Assembly: GCF_000147695.2 (NCBI RefSeq)
Contig: NC_015958.1
Span: 2,100,001-2,164,000, forward strand
Direction of reading: 5' to 3'
DNA from: Thermoanaerobacter wiegelii Rt8.B1
Lineage (GTDB): Bacteria; Bacillota; Thermoanaerobacteria; Thermoanaerobacterales; Thermoanaerobacteraceae
DNA: 64,000 nucleotides
The position numbers and the translations under genes were made by a program. The notes under the pieces were generated by a model, which ran no database searches, had not been told where the DNA came from, and saw only the letters and a program-made list of their open reading frames with translations. Each line of letters starts with the position of its first letter. Positions within the stretch are counted from its first letter, which is position 1. Shown in pieces: positions 17,090 through 26,555 of this stretch.

Positions 17090-17233
17090 GCTGGTGAAGA
17101 AAGGTCGTTCTTACTTTGGTGCTTTGAGCCCGACTTATAGACAGACTCCAACGACCAGGTGCACCACAGATTGTTGCTCCCTTTACGGGAAGCACGCAGG
17201 ATAGAATAACCCCTTATGGTTGTTGCACCAGCT
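17090..17233 (+). ncRNA. Candidate bridge RNA of the IS110 element
   Basis: Upstream of the IS110 transposase, this 144-nt segment can fold into a closed structure. GCTGGTG (17090-17096) pairs with CACCAGC (17227-17233). Inside it, GGTCGTT (17103-17109) pairs with AACGACC (17150-17156) around a 40-nt loop, and TGCTCCC (17175-17181) pairs with GGGAAGCA (17187-17194) with one bulge. IS110-group elements are known to encode a structured bridge RNA in this position, with target- and donor-binding loops. Structure found by eye; homology not tested. Confidence 0.5.
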
Positions 17234-17287
17234 CTTCAATTTTACAGTCGCTATCGTTCAAATTTTAAAAAAGGAGTTGGTTCTTTC

Positions 17288-18507
17288 ATGGATTTAGTTT
17301 ACTCTCACGTTGCGGATTAGATGTCCATAAAAAGAATGTCGTAGCTTGTATAATAACACCAGAAGGTAAGGAAATCCGTACTTTTTCAACTATGACCGAT
17401 GACCTTATTGCATTAAAAGAATTTATTAAAGCTAAAGGTTGTTCTGTTGTTGCTATGGAAAGCACCGGCTCTTACTGGAAACCTATTTACAATCTCCTTG
17501 AGCTTGAGAATATTAAAATCCTACTCGTCAATGCTAAGCATATTAAAAATGTCCCTGGTAGAAAAACCGATGTAAAAGATGCTGAGTGGATAGCAAGTCT
17601 CTTGCAACATGGCCTTTTGCAAGGCAGCTTTGTGCCAGATCGTGAACAAAGAGAACTTCGCGAGCTTGTTCGCTATAGAAAAAGCCTCATTGAAGAAAAA
17701 TCAAGAGAACTTAATCGCATACAAAAGGTTTTAGAAGGAGCTAATATCAAAACTGTCTTCCGTAGTCTCTGATATCAACGGGGCATCCAGTCGTTCTATA
17801 CTTGAGGCTATTATAAATGGTGAAGAAAATCCCGAAACCCTGGCTGAGCTTTCTCAAGGCAAGCTAAAAATAAAATGGATGAACTAAAACGCGCTTTAAA
17901 AGGCTTGATCAATCATCACCAAAGGATGCTTCTGGAAATACAGCTTAGACACATTGATTACCTTGATGAAGAAATAGCAAAATTAGACGAAGAAATTAAA
18001 AATCGAATGCTCCCTTTTGAAAAAGACCTGGCACTGCTGGATACAATCCCTGGAGTCGGAAGAAGAACTGCAGAACAAATAATAGCCGAAATCGGCACGA
18101 ATATGGAACAGTTCCCCTCTGCTGCCCATTTGTGTTCTTGGGCAGGGTTGTGTCCAGGTCATAATGAAAGTGCTGGTAAACAAAAGTCTGCAAGAACTCG
18201 AAAAGGTAACCAAAAATTGCGAAGCTCTCTTATTGAAGCTGCCAGAGCTGCCTCAAGGGCAAAAGATACTTATCTCTCAAGTCAGTACCACCGCATCGCT
18301 GCTCGAAGAGGAGCAAACCGTGCAGCAGTTGCAGTGGCACATAGCATTTTAATTATAGTTTATCATATTCTCAAGCGAAAGCAACCATATATTGAATTAG
18401 GTCCTACTTATTATGAAGAGAAAAAGCGTAATATGATTATTCGTCAATCTTTAAAAAAGCTAGAGCCTTTAGGCCTTAAGGTCACGGTCGAATCTGCAGT
18501 GTCTTAA
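17288..18507 (+). pseudogene. IS110-family transposase, three frameshifts
   Basis: Read across three shifts, the product is a near-complete IS110 recombinase of about 405 residues. Start ATG 17288 (MDLVYSHVA), a missing G near 17317 (GCGG then ATTAGATG), an extra A near 17753, and a missing A near 17867 (CTAAAAA). DEDD residues are visible: GLDVHKKNV, VAMESTGSYWKP and [13 protein letters not shown]. The C-terminal transposase-20 domain has [17 protein letters not shown] and the catalytic serine region [16 protein letters not shown]. The remaining sequence is well conserved, so inactivation is recent. Confidence 0.85.
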
Positions 18508-18598
18508 TTTTTAATTTAACTTTATTAACCATTCATTTATCCCATATTTTTACATCGGTATGGGTTTAGTTTTTTATTGCCTTTTTGAGAGACACCAT

Positions 18599-18703
18599 TT
18601 TCAGGATAGAGAATTAGTGGAAAATCTCATCAAAAATAGAGAAGATATTGAACAAATATGTACAAATAATCTTAATGAATTAGATAAATTATTGCATAGG
18701 TAG
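18599..18703 (+). pseudogene. C-terminal tail of an IS21-type transposase (istA) remnant
   Basis: A frame of 34 codons (QDRELVENLIKNREDIEQI and on to DKLLHR, stop) ends nine bases before the GTG of an istB-like gene, with AGGTGA in between. Position suggests the last residues of istA, cut by the IS110 element upstream. Too short for certainty. Confidence 0.4.
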
Positions 18704-18711
18704 GTGAAAAT

Positions 18712-19305
18712 GTGAGTAACTATATTAAGCTATTAAACAATTTAGAAGAGCTCGGATTAAATAACATAAAAAATAATAGAGATATGTACTTAAACCTGAT
18801 TAAATCAGGAGAAAAAAGTGTTATAGATGCTCTATATGAATTAAGCAATTTAGAAATAAAATCAAAACAAGAAAAAGCAATACTTGCATGTGTTAAAGTA
18901 GCAAACTTCCCTTTTTTAAAAGAACTTGATGATTTTGATTTTGAGTTTCAACCAAGCATAAACAAACAAGAAATTCTTGATTTAAAAAGCTTAAGATTTG
19001 TAGAAAATAACGAAAATATATTGTTTGTAGGAACCCCCGGGGTAGGCAAGACACATCTTGCCACCGCCATAGGGATAGAATGTGCTAAGCACAGATATCC
19101 TACATATTTTATTCATTTTCAAGAATTAATGTCTTAATTAAAAAAGGCATTAGCAGAAAACCGTTTAGAGATCCGATTAAAACATTTTTCAAAGTATAAA
19201 GTGTTAATAATAGACGAAGTAGGGTATTTACCAATAGACACAGATGCTTCAAATATATTTTTTCAGCTAATATCTTAAAGGTATGAAAAGCATAGTACTA
19301 TTATT
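18712..19305 (+). pseudogene. IS21-family helper ATPase (istB), broken
   Basis: AAA ATPase that assists IstA. Walker A GTPGVGKTHLA near residue 106 and Walker B VLIIDEVGYLPID downstream are intact, but the frame has a TAA after QELMS (19135-19137) and another TAA at about 19276, and it ends abruptly at about 19305 where the next element begins. GTG start at 18712 has AGGTGAAA upstream. Normal IstB is about 250 residues; the C-terminal 60 or so are missing here. Disrupted by insertion of the IS256-type element. Confidence 0.82.
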
Positions 19306-19399
19306 ACAGAGACTGTAAAAAATTTTGTGTAAACTGATTAAAAACCTCTTTCTTGGTAAGAATTAGAACATATACTAAACCAAGAAGGAGGTTTTAAAA

Positions 19400-20617
19400 A
19401 TGTCACTATTGACAAAAGAACAATTAAGAAATTTCATTAGTGAAAACAATATTCAATCTATTCCAGACCTTTATACATCATTAAAAAACCTTTTTAAAGA
19501 TACTATTCAAGAAATGCTTGAAGCAGAACTTTCAACAGAACTTGGCTACGAAAGATATGACAAAAAAGACAAAGATACTCAAAATTCAAGAAATGGCTAT
19601 ACTCAAAAGACAGTAAAAACGCAATTTGGTGAGATGGAAATTGATATTCCAAGAGACAGACAAGGAGAATTTGAACCCAAAATAGTTCCAAAATACAAAA
19701 GAGACATATCATGAATTGAAGAAAAAGTAATAGCTCTATATGCAAGAGGAATGTCAACAAGAGATATTCATGACCAGATAAAAGACCTGTATGGAATAGA
19801 ATTATCTGCAGAAATTGTAAGTAAAATAACCGAAAGAATAGTACCGGAAATAAAAGAATGGCAATCAAGACCATTAGAAAAGATATACACTTTCATATTT
19901 ATGGATGCCATCCATTACAAAGTAAGAACAGATGGCCATATTATCAATAGAGCAGCTTATGTAGTATTAGGGGTAACGATAGAGGGTATAAAAGATGTAT
20001 TAGGGATTTGGATTGGAGAAAATGAGAGTTCAAGATTCTGGCTTGGAGTATTAAATGAGTTAAAGAACAGAGGAGTAGAAGATGTTTTAGTATTTTCTGT
20101 AGATGGATTAACAGGGATAAAAGAAGCAATACAAGCAGCATTTCCAAAATCAGAGATACAAAGATGTATAATACATCAATTAAGGAACTGTTTCAAATAT
20201 GTGTCATATAAACACCTTAAAGAATTCAGTAAAGACTTTAAAGCAGTATATCAAGCAGCTAATGAAGAAATAGCAAGAGATGAATTTGAGAAATTAAAAA
20301 ACAAATGGCAGAATCTATATCCTTATGCCATAAAGAGTTGGGAAAATAACTGGGATGTATTAAGTCCATTTTACAAATTCCCTGAAGAAATAAGGAAAAT
20401 AATGTATACAACAAACATAATTGAAGGATTCCATAGGCAGTTAAGAAAAGTTACAAAATCAAAAACAATATTTCCATCTGATGAAGCATTAGAAAAAATG
20501 CTATACTTAGTAACAATGAATGTATTAAAGAAATGGACAGTGAGGTATAAAAACTGGGATATAGTATTAAATCAATTAATCATAATGTATCCCGGCAGAC
20601 TTGAAAAATACTTATAA
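19400..20617 (+). pseudogene. IS256-family transposase with one in-frame TGA
   Basis: Mutator-type DDE transposase of about 405 codons. The reading frame is intact from the ATG at 19400 (AGGAGG upstream) to 20617 except for a single TGA at 19712-19714, between YKRDIS and IEEKVIALYARGMSTRDIH. Family motifs are present: FMDAIHYKVRTDG (first Asp), SVDGLTGIKEAIQAAFP (second Asp), QRCIIHQLRN, and TTNIIEGFHRQLRKVTK with the catalytic Glu. A single base change (for example GGA or CGA to TGA) accounts for the stop. Confidence 0.85.
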
Positions 20618-20637
20618 TGGCGAAGCCCGAAAAAATT

Positions 20638-20687
20638 TTTTCTTTAGAACCCTTGAATTCCTAGGGATTCAAGGGTTCTAAAGAAAA
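20638..20687. repeat. Long perfect hairpin at right end of IS256-type element
   Basis: 21-bp perfect stem (20638-20658 with 20667-20687) and 8-nt loop, placed between transposase stop and the element's right end. Such a structure would act as a terminator or a shield against transcription into or out of the element. Confidence 0.75.
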
Positions 20688-20786
20688 GCTTACAGAATCC
20701 CTAATTAAATATTTTAACCAAAATTATTCACTTTCATGCATAAGATATAGAAAAAAGGTCATACTAAAGATAGAACAGATAAAAAT

Positions 20787-20953
20787 GTTAACTGATTCTT
20801 GCTGAGAAAGAGGATAAAATTAATCTAAATACACAAAATCTTTTTCACTCCCAATAAAAATCTAAAATTGCATTTTTCAATGGTAACTAATTAATTCTTG
20901 CCAAGAAAGAGTATGAAATTAATCTAAATACACAGAATCTTTTTCACTTCCAA
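20787..20953. repeat. Imperfect 68-nt direct duplication
   Basis: Copy 1 at 20787-20854 and copy 2 at 20883-20953 share TTAATCTAAATACACA, ATCTTTTTCACT and CCAA with a few substitutions and small indels. Copy 2 runs ten bases into the 3' end of the kinase gene at 20944, so the copied block includes the end of a coding region. Otherwise this 326-nt spacer has no gene. Confidence 0.7.
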
Positions 20954-21888
20954 ATTTTCTCATATATAGTTACTATAACTTTATTTTTTAAATATTCTAC
21001 GTCTTCAATCGTCAAATATCCTGTCTTGTAATACATGGCATTTGCCGCACCGCATGCAGTTGCTAATATCGCAGCATCAACAATATCAAGTCCTTTTTTT
21101 ATGCCTACTGCCATACCTGCAACATATGAGTCCCCTGAGCCCACAGGACTTGCTACTTTTATTTGAGGTGGTATAAGTCTAAATACTCCCTCCTCACATG
21201 CAACAATAGAACCTTCACTGCCTAAAGATATTGACACAATAGTTATTCCAAACTGTTTGAGCTCTAAAGCCGCTTTTTTGATTTCTTCAGTATCTCCCAA
21301 TTCTTTATTGAGTAGTTTTTCTACTTCTTCTTTGTTAGGTTTAATCATAAATGGTTTTGCTCTAATGGCTTTTGATAGGTATGCACCGCTTGTATCTAAA
21401 ATTAGTTTTGCACCATTTTTCTTTGAGATATTTATTAGTTCTACATAGATATCTTCAGGAACACCAGAAGGTGCACTTCCAGAGGCTGTTATGATATTGC
21501 AGCTCTTTGATAGTTCATTAAAATTGTCTAAAAACTTTTCTATATGCTCTTGAGATATATAAGGTCCTTTTTCTAAAATTTCCGTCTGAGTTTTTGACAC
21601 AGGGTCCAAAATTGCTATGCAGGTACGAGTCTCTCCATCTATTTTGATAAAGCTACATTTGACACCTATTTTGTTAAGCTCTTCTTCTATGAATTCTCCT
21701 GATTTGCCGCCTAAAAATCCTGTTGCTGTTACCTCTTCTCCCAATGTTTTTATAACCTTTGTTACATTGATTCCCTTGCCACCTGCCACGCTGTTTTCTT
21801 CCTGTGCTCTGAAAATTTTGCCCACTTGAAAATTGTCCACTCTGTAACTTCTGTCAACTGAGGGATTTAAAGTGACTGTCAGTATCAT
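20944..21888 (-). CDS. 1-phosphofructokinase / tagatose-6-phosphate kinase family
   Basis: PfkB-family kinase of the LacC/FruK subgroup, 314 residues, phosphorylating a ketohexose phosphate to a 1,6-bisphosphate. Motifs: LTVTLNPSVDRSYRV at the N-terminus, SVAGGKGINVTKVIKTLG, and the catalytic GSGDSYVAGMAVG near residue 255, in place of the usual GAGD. Start ATG overlaps the aldolase stop codon (ATGA), so the two are coupled: the kinase product is the aldolase substrate. Last gene of the sugar operon. FruK and LacC cannot be separated by eye; an ABC transporter instead of a PTS favours tagatose-6-P or fructose-6-P. Confidence 0.85.
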   Translation of the reverse strand: MILTVTLNPSVDRSYRVDNFQVGKIFRAQEENSVAGGKGINVTKVIKTLGEEVTATGFLGGKSGEFIEEELNKIGVKCSFIKIDGETRTCIAILDPVSKTQTEILEKGPYISQEHIEKFLDNFNELSKSCNIITASGSAPSGVPEDIYVELINISKKNGAKLILDTSGAYLSKAIRAKPFMIKPNKEEVEKLLNKELGDTEEIKKAALELKQFGITIVSISLGSEGSIVACEEGVFRLIPPQIKVASPVGSGDSYVAGMAVGIKKGLDIVDAAILATACGAANAMYYKTGYLTIEDVEYLKNKVIVTIYEKIWK

Positions 21889-22739
21889 GCCCTTCCCCCG
21901 CAGCCAAAAAGTTTTATTTTTTCTTTTACGACTTCTTCTATCGCTTTTTCTCCAGGTGCAAGGAATTTTCTTGGATCGCTCTCATCTGGGTTATTTTTAA
22001 ATACTTCTTTTATTGCATTTGTAAAAGGAATTTTTAATTCTGTGGCAATGTTTAATTTGCATATGCCTAGTGCTATAGCTTTTTTTACCAACTCATCAGG
22101 AACTCCTGATGCACCATGAAGTACCAATGGAATGTCTACTAAGCTCGCTATTTCTTTTAGCCTTTCAAAGTCAAGTTTTACTTCTCCTTTGTACATCCCA
22201 TGTGCTGTACCAATTGCTATAGCTAATGAGTCAACTCCTGTTTTCTCTACAAAATCTACTGCCATTTTGGGATCTGTAAATGCACTTTTATCTTCTTTTA
22301 CGTACATATCGTCTTCAACGCCTACTATATTCCCAAGTTCTGCTTCCACGGTTACACCTGCTGCATGAGCCACCTCTACAACCTTTTTTGTAAGTTCCAC
22401 ATTTTCTTCATAGGGAAGCATTGACCCATCAATCATTACTGAAGTGTAACCTGCTCTTATGCATTTTACAACGAGGTCAAAGGAATTTCCGTGGTCTAAA
22501 TGTAGTGCTATTGGTATGTCATATTTTTCTGATGCGACTTCTGCCATTGCCGCTATATAGTCTTCTCCTGCATGCTTTATTGTGCCAGGTGTTGTCTGTA
22601 AAATTAAAGGTGATTCCATCTCAGCTGCAGTTTTTACAACCGCTTTTAATGTTTCAAGGTTGTGTATGTTAAAGGCTCCTACTGCATATTTGTTTTTCTT
22701 TGCATCTTGCAACATTTGTTTAGTGTTAACTAATGACAT
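21885..22739 (-). CDS. Class II tagatose-/fructose-bisphosphate aldolase (GatY/KbaY-like)
   Basis: Zinc aldolase cleaving a ketose-1,6-bisphosphate to DHAP and glyceraldehyde-3-P. 284 residues, the length of GatY/KbaY. NTKQMLQDAKKNKYAVGAFN starts the barrel; zinc ligands lie in ALHLDHGNSFD, AELGNIVG, AIGTAHGMYKG and PLVLHGASGVPDE. ATG 22739 with GGGGGT upstream; the longer frame to 22790 has no site. The combination of kinase, aldolase and second kinase gives a complete route for a ketohexose. Confidence 0.9.
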   Translation of the reverse strand: MSLVNTKQMLQDAKKNKYAVGAFNIHNLETLKAVVKTAAEMESPLILQTTPGTIKHAGEDYIAAMAEVASEKYDIPIALHLDHGNSFDLVVKCIRAGYTSVMIDGSMLPYEENVELTKKVVEVAHAAGVTVEAELGNIVGVEDDMYVKEDKSAFTDPKMAVDFVEKTGVDSLAIAIGTAHGMYKGEVKLDFERLKEIASLVDIPLVLHGASGVPDELVKKAIALGICKLNIATELKIPFTNAIKEVFKNNPDESDPRKFLAPGEKAIEEVVKEKIKLFGCGGRA

Positions 22740-22786
22740 CCCATTAACCCCCAGAATCATTGAATTTTTTATAGAATTTTTTATCC

Positions 22787-23731
22787 TCAAATATTTGACT
22801 GGCTTTTTAAAAATTCCTCAACTTCCCGAAGAGTAGAAGTCCCTTCCATTGGCCCTTTACGCGTAACAGCTATTGCACCTGCCGCATTTGCATATAATGC
22901 CGCAGTCTTGACATCAAAGCCTTTATCTAAAAAAGAAATAAACGTGCCATCAAAACAATCTCCTGCTCCTGTTGGATCAATCTCTTCTACTTTTATTGGG
23001 GCAAATGTAACTTTATTATTTTTATCATAAACAGTACATCCTTTCTTACCACGTTTTACAACAATATACTCTATCCCTTTATCCAAAAGAAAGTGTATAG
23101 AAGTCTCTTCATCTTCTATTCCTGTAATTAATTTTAGTTCTTCTTCACTTGGCAGGAAAATATGGCATTCTTCTAATATATAGTTAATAAAATTTTTATA
23201 ACTTTCATCTTGCAAGATTTCTTTTCTAAGGTTAGGATCAAATGATATTTTAATATTATTCTTTTTAGCAATTGAAATTGCTTTTTCCACGGCATTTCGT
23301 ATATTATCATTAAATAACGAAGAACCCATTATATGATAAAAGTTACAATCGTCAAAATATTCCTCATGGATATCATCTATGTTAAGAAAACCCGTGGCAG
23401 AATTTTTTAAATGAAAAATAAAATCTCTATCACCATTATTCTTGTAACTTACAAAAGCGACGCCTGTTGCACCCTCATTTGTAAAAGAAAAATACTTAAC
23501 ATCTACCCCATCTGACTTCAATCTATCATAATTTAATTTACCAAAATCATCAAATCCAACTTTGGAAATAATGCCACCACTGGTTCCCAATTTTGCAACC
23601 TGATCAATAAAAATGGCAGGTGCACCACTGGGATATGGCCCCGTGAATTCTCCTGTAATATAAAATTTTTGATCTATATTTTTCGCCATAAATTCTACAA
23701 GAACTTCACCTATAGTAATTACATGCGGCAT
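22787..23731 (-). CDS. PfkB-family sugar kinase
   Basis: 314-residue ribokinase-like kinase. N-terminal ITIGEVLVEFMA, the substrate lid GPYPSGAPAIFIDQVAKLG, nucleotide region IEYIVVKRGKKGCTVYD and the catalytic DPTGAGDCFDGTFISFL (general base Asp). Likely phosphorylates the free sugar delivered by the ABC importer; fructokinase, tagatose kinase or 2-dehydro-3-deoxygluconokinase are close relatives. Given the following bisphosphate aldolase, a ketohexose is most likely. ATG 23731 preceded by AGGAGGAGG. Confidence 0.85.
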   Translation of the reverse strand: MPHVITIGEVLVEFMAKNIDQKFYITGEFTGPYPSGAPAIFIDQVAKLGTSGGIISKVGFDDFGKLNYDRLKSDGVDVKYFSFTNEGATGVAFVSYKNNGDRDFIFHLKNSATGFLNIDDIHEEYFDDCNFYHIMGSSLFNDNIRNAVEKAISIAKKNNIKISFDPNLRKEILQDESYKNFINYILEECHIFLPSEEELKLITGIEDEETSIHFLLDKGIEYIVVKRGKKGCTVYDKNNKVTFAPIKVEEIDPTGAGDCFDGTFISFLDKGFDVKTAALYANAAGAIAVTRKGPMEGTSTLREVEEFLKSQSNI

Positions 23732-23829
23732 CTTAAAATCCTCCTCCTATGATATTTTATAAATCAGCTTGTTTTTTCTTCCAATTTGTCAGGACATTTT
23801 ATAAAAATTTTATTACCAAAATATTGTAA

Positions 23830-24774
23830 TTATAATAGTTTTCTCTTATTTTGAACATCTATAAACACCGCAATAAGTATTACTATTCCTTTAACAATTA
23901 ATTGATAAAAATACGACATATTTAATAAATTCATGCCATTGTTTATAACACCCATAATCATAGCACCAATAAATGTTCCCGTTATTGTTCCATATCCACC
24001 ACTAAGACTTGTGCCTCCTAAAACTGCAGCGGCTATTGCATCAAGCTCATAACCACTACCAGCATTAGGCTGAGCAGAATAAAGCCTTGAAGCGAGGATA
24101 ATGCCACTCACTGTAGCCATTAAACTTGTTATCATATAAATACGCATTTGTACATTCTCGACGTCTATACCTGCATACCTTGCTGCTTCTTCATTACCTC
24201 CGATTACGTATGCATGTCTGCCAAACCTAGTTTTCCCAAGCAAAATTTGCATAAATATAAAAAGTATAATTAGTATTACTACAGGGAACGGAATCATGCC
24301 TAATGACCCATTACCTATATACAAAAATGCTTTATTGTCTATACTAATCGGAACACCACCTGTTAGTAAATATGTAATTCCCCTAAATATACCCATAGTA
24401 GCAACAGTAACTATAAACGCAGGAATATGTGCTTTGGCAATAAGTGTACCATTAAAAGCCCCGCATATAATTCCTACAATAAGTGTACCAAGTAGAGCAA
24501 TCGTTAATGGCATACCTTTTTGTATTAAAATTGCTATAATAGTTCCTGCTAAAGCTATCGTTGAACCTATTGATAAATCAATTCCTCCAATAATTAGAGC
24601 AAAAGTCATTCCAAAAGAAGATATAGCTATTATTGATGATTGAAGTAATATATTCATAAAATTACCTATTTCAAAAAATTTTGGTGATGTTACAGAAAAA
24701 ACAATAATCAATGCAAGAAGCCCTAATAAAATACCAAAATAAGGTTTTAAAGAGTTTTTTATAAAATTATCCAT
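23830..24774 (-). CDS. Sugar ABC transporter permease (RbsC type)
   Basis: 314 residues with eight to ten membrane helices and the BPD_transp_2 hallmarks: SSFGMTFALIIGGIDLSIGS near residue 55, NGTLIAKAHIPAFIVTVATM, and EEAARYAGIDVENVQMRIY. Member of the ribose/xylose/allose permease family. Start ATG 24774 has AGGAGG six bases upstream and overlaps the ATPase stop. Partner of the frameshifted ATPase and the lipoprotein binding protein. Confidence 0.9.
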   Translation of the reverse strand: MDNFIKNSLKPYFGILLGLLALIIVFSVTSPKFFEIGNFMNILLQSSIIAISSFGMTFALIIGGIDLSIGSTIALAGTIIAILIQKGMPLTIALLGTLIVGIICGAFNGTLIAKAHIPAFIVTVATMGIFRGITYLLTGGVPISIDNKAFLYIGNGSLGMIPFPVVILIILFIFMQILLGKTRFGRHAYVIGGNEEAARYAGIDVENVQMRIYMITSLMATVSGIILASRLYSAQPNAGSGYELDAIAAAVLGGTSLSGGYGTITGTFIGAMIMGVINNGMNLLNMSYFYQLIVKGIVILIAVFIDVQNKRKLL

Positions 24775-26280
24775 TATTATTACCTCCTGTTGCATACATT
24801 ATTATTTCTTCTTGGGAAGTATCTCCTGTTTTAAATTCTCTAACTATTTTTCCATCCCTCATAACAATAATTCTGTCGCTCATTCCAAGAACCTCAGGTA
24901 GTTCTGATGAAATTAGTATTATACCTATACCTTGTTCAGAAAGCCTTCTTATAATCTGATAAATTTCATATTTTGCTCCAACATCAATTCCTCTTGTGGG
25001 TTCATCTAAGATCAATATTTTGGGTCTTATTTCAAGCCATTTTGCTAATACTACTTTTTGCTGATTACCTCCACTTAACTTATTAACTTTCTGGTCAATA
25101 CTCGTAACCTTTATGCGCAATTTTGTAACAGCATTGTTAGCTATGTTATTTTCTTTTTCAGCATTTAAAAAACCAAGTTTTGTTATAATATTAGCTAAAC
25201 TTACCATTGTTATATTTACTTTTACTGAATTTATAAGTACAAGACCTTCCTTTCTTCTATCTTCTGTTACAAACGCTATGCCGTTTTTTATTGCATCATG
25301 TGGACAATTTATTTCAACCCTACGATCATCTATTTCAATATCACCACTATTTTTTTTCATTATACCAAAAATAGTTTTTGCAACTTCAGATCTACCAGCA
25401 CCAACCATTCCAAATATTCCTAAAATTTCTCCTTTTTTAAGTTCTAAATTAACATCTTCAAAATAACCTTTGCATGAAAGATTTCTAACCCTAAAATAAA
25501 CATCATTACTTATATTTCTAACTCTTGGAGGATATATATCCTTAAACTCTCGTCCTGTCATCATCTTAATTAATTGATCAATTTTAGCATCCTTAGCCAA
25601 AACTGTCCCAATATACTTGCCGTCTCTTAAAACTGTTATTTCATCTGATATCTTAAAAATTTCGTCCATTCTGTGAGAAATATATAAAATAGATACTCCT
25701 TTTTCTTTAAGTTTCCTAATTATATTAAATAATCTTTCAGTCTCTGCTTCACTAAGTGCAGATGTAGGCTCGTCCATAATCAAAATATTAGAATTTTGAG
25801 AAAGAGCCTTTGCAATTTCAACAAGTTGCTGTTGAGATATAGTTAAATTTCTTACACTTTCATTTACATTAATCCTAGAATCTAATTCATTTAAGATGAC
25901 TTCCGCCTTTTTAAACATTGCAGCTTCGTCTAAAAAAACTTATTTTTTATCTGTTCCCTATTAGCAAATATATTAGCAGCAACTGAAAGATTAGGACATA
26001 AGCTAAGTTCTTGATATATAACACTTATTCCTTTTTTTTGAGAATCCAACGGATTTTTAAATGTTACCTTTTCACCATTTATATATATTTCTCCTTCATC
26101 TGGTTGATATACTCCCGCTAGTATTTTCATCAACGTTGATTTTCCTGCTCCATTTTCACCAAGTATTGTATGAACATGACCTTTTTTTAAAGCTAGGTTG
26201 ACACCTGATAGTGCAGTAATACCACTAAAAGATTTTGATATATTTTTCATTTCTAATATTATATTTGCATCTAGTAACAT
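24767..26280 (-). pseudogene. Sugar ABC transporter ATPase (RbsA type), frameshifted
   Basis: Two frames together encode a standard 500-residue, two-cassette RbsA ATPase. The first (26280-25930) holds Walker A LGENGAGKST and the Q-loop VIYQELSLCPNLS. The second (from about 25935 to 24767) has TISQQQLVEIAKAL, LIMDEPTSALSE, the second cassette with MVGAGRSEVAKTIFG, TEDRRKEGL and SGGNQQKVVLAKWL. They meet at a run of seven T on the coding strand (25931-25937): eight would restore the frame. Start ATG 26280 follows GAGGTG. This may be a true mutation, slippage-controlled expression or a sequence error. All other operon genes look intact. Confidence 0.85.
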
Positions 26281-26511
26281 TTTGAACACCTCAATTTATA
26301 ATTGTTATAGACTAGTTGTATAAATCCTAAAAATGTTCGTTTTAAGTTACTTTTAAGAGTGGTTTTTATTCTCCTAAGTCTTTTTATCCTAAAATATACA
26401 ACAATAATAAAATTTTTTGTTTTTTTTATGAACTAAATTGTACTATCTATTTTTATCTGTTTTATTTTTATCTGTTTTGCTTTTTATTTTAAAATAAAAT
26501 GAAAGTATATA

Positions 26512-26548
26512 TTAGAGTATGTAAAGGTCTTCCCTTTACATACTCTAA
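26512..26548 (-). terminator. Intra-operon hairpin between binding-protein and ATPase genes
   Basis: Perfect 16-bp stem TTAGAGTATGTAAAGG / CCTTTACATACTCTAA with a 5-nt loop, 8 bases after the binding-protein stop. No strong T-run follows, so it may be an RNA-stabilising or partial-termination hairpin giving more binding protein than transporter. The 230 bp downstream of it up to the ATPase start have no gene. Confidence 0.65.
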
Positions 26549-26555
26549 CAAAATT

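Larger units (their letters stand above)
19307..20703 (+). mobile_element. IS256-family insertion sequence
   Basis: About 1.4 kb bounded by imperfect inverted ends, roughly AGACTGTAAAAAATTTTGTG on the left (from about 19309) and TTCTGTAAGCTTTTCTTT read inward from about 20700. It interrupts istB. Exact ends and target duplication not resolved by eye. Confidence 0.65.

Noticed and set aside
19712-19714. Idea that the in-frame TGA in the IS256-type transposase is recoded (selenocysteine or read-through)
   Set aside because: No selenocysteine insertion structure is apparent and transposases of this family have no conserved Cys here; simple nonsense mutation is more likely.
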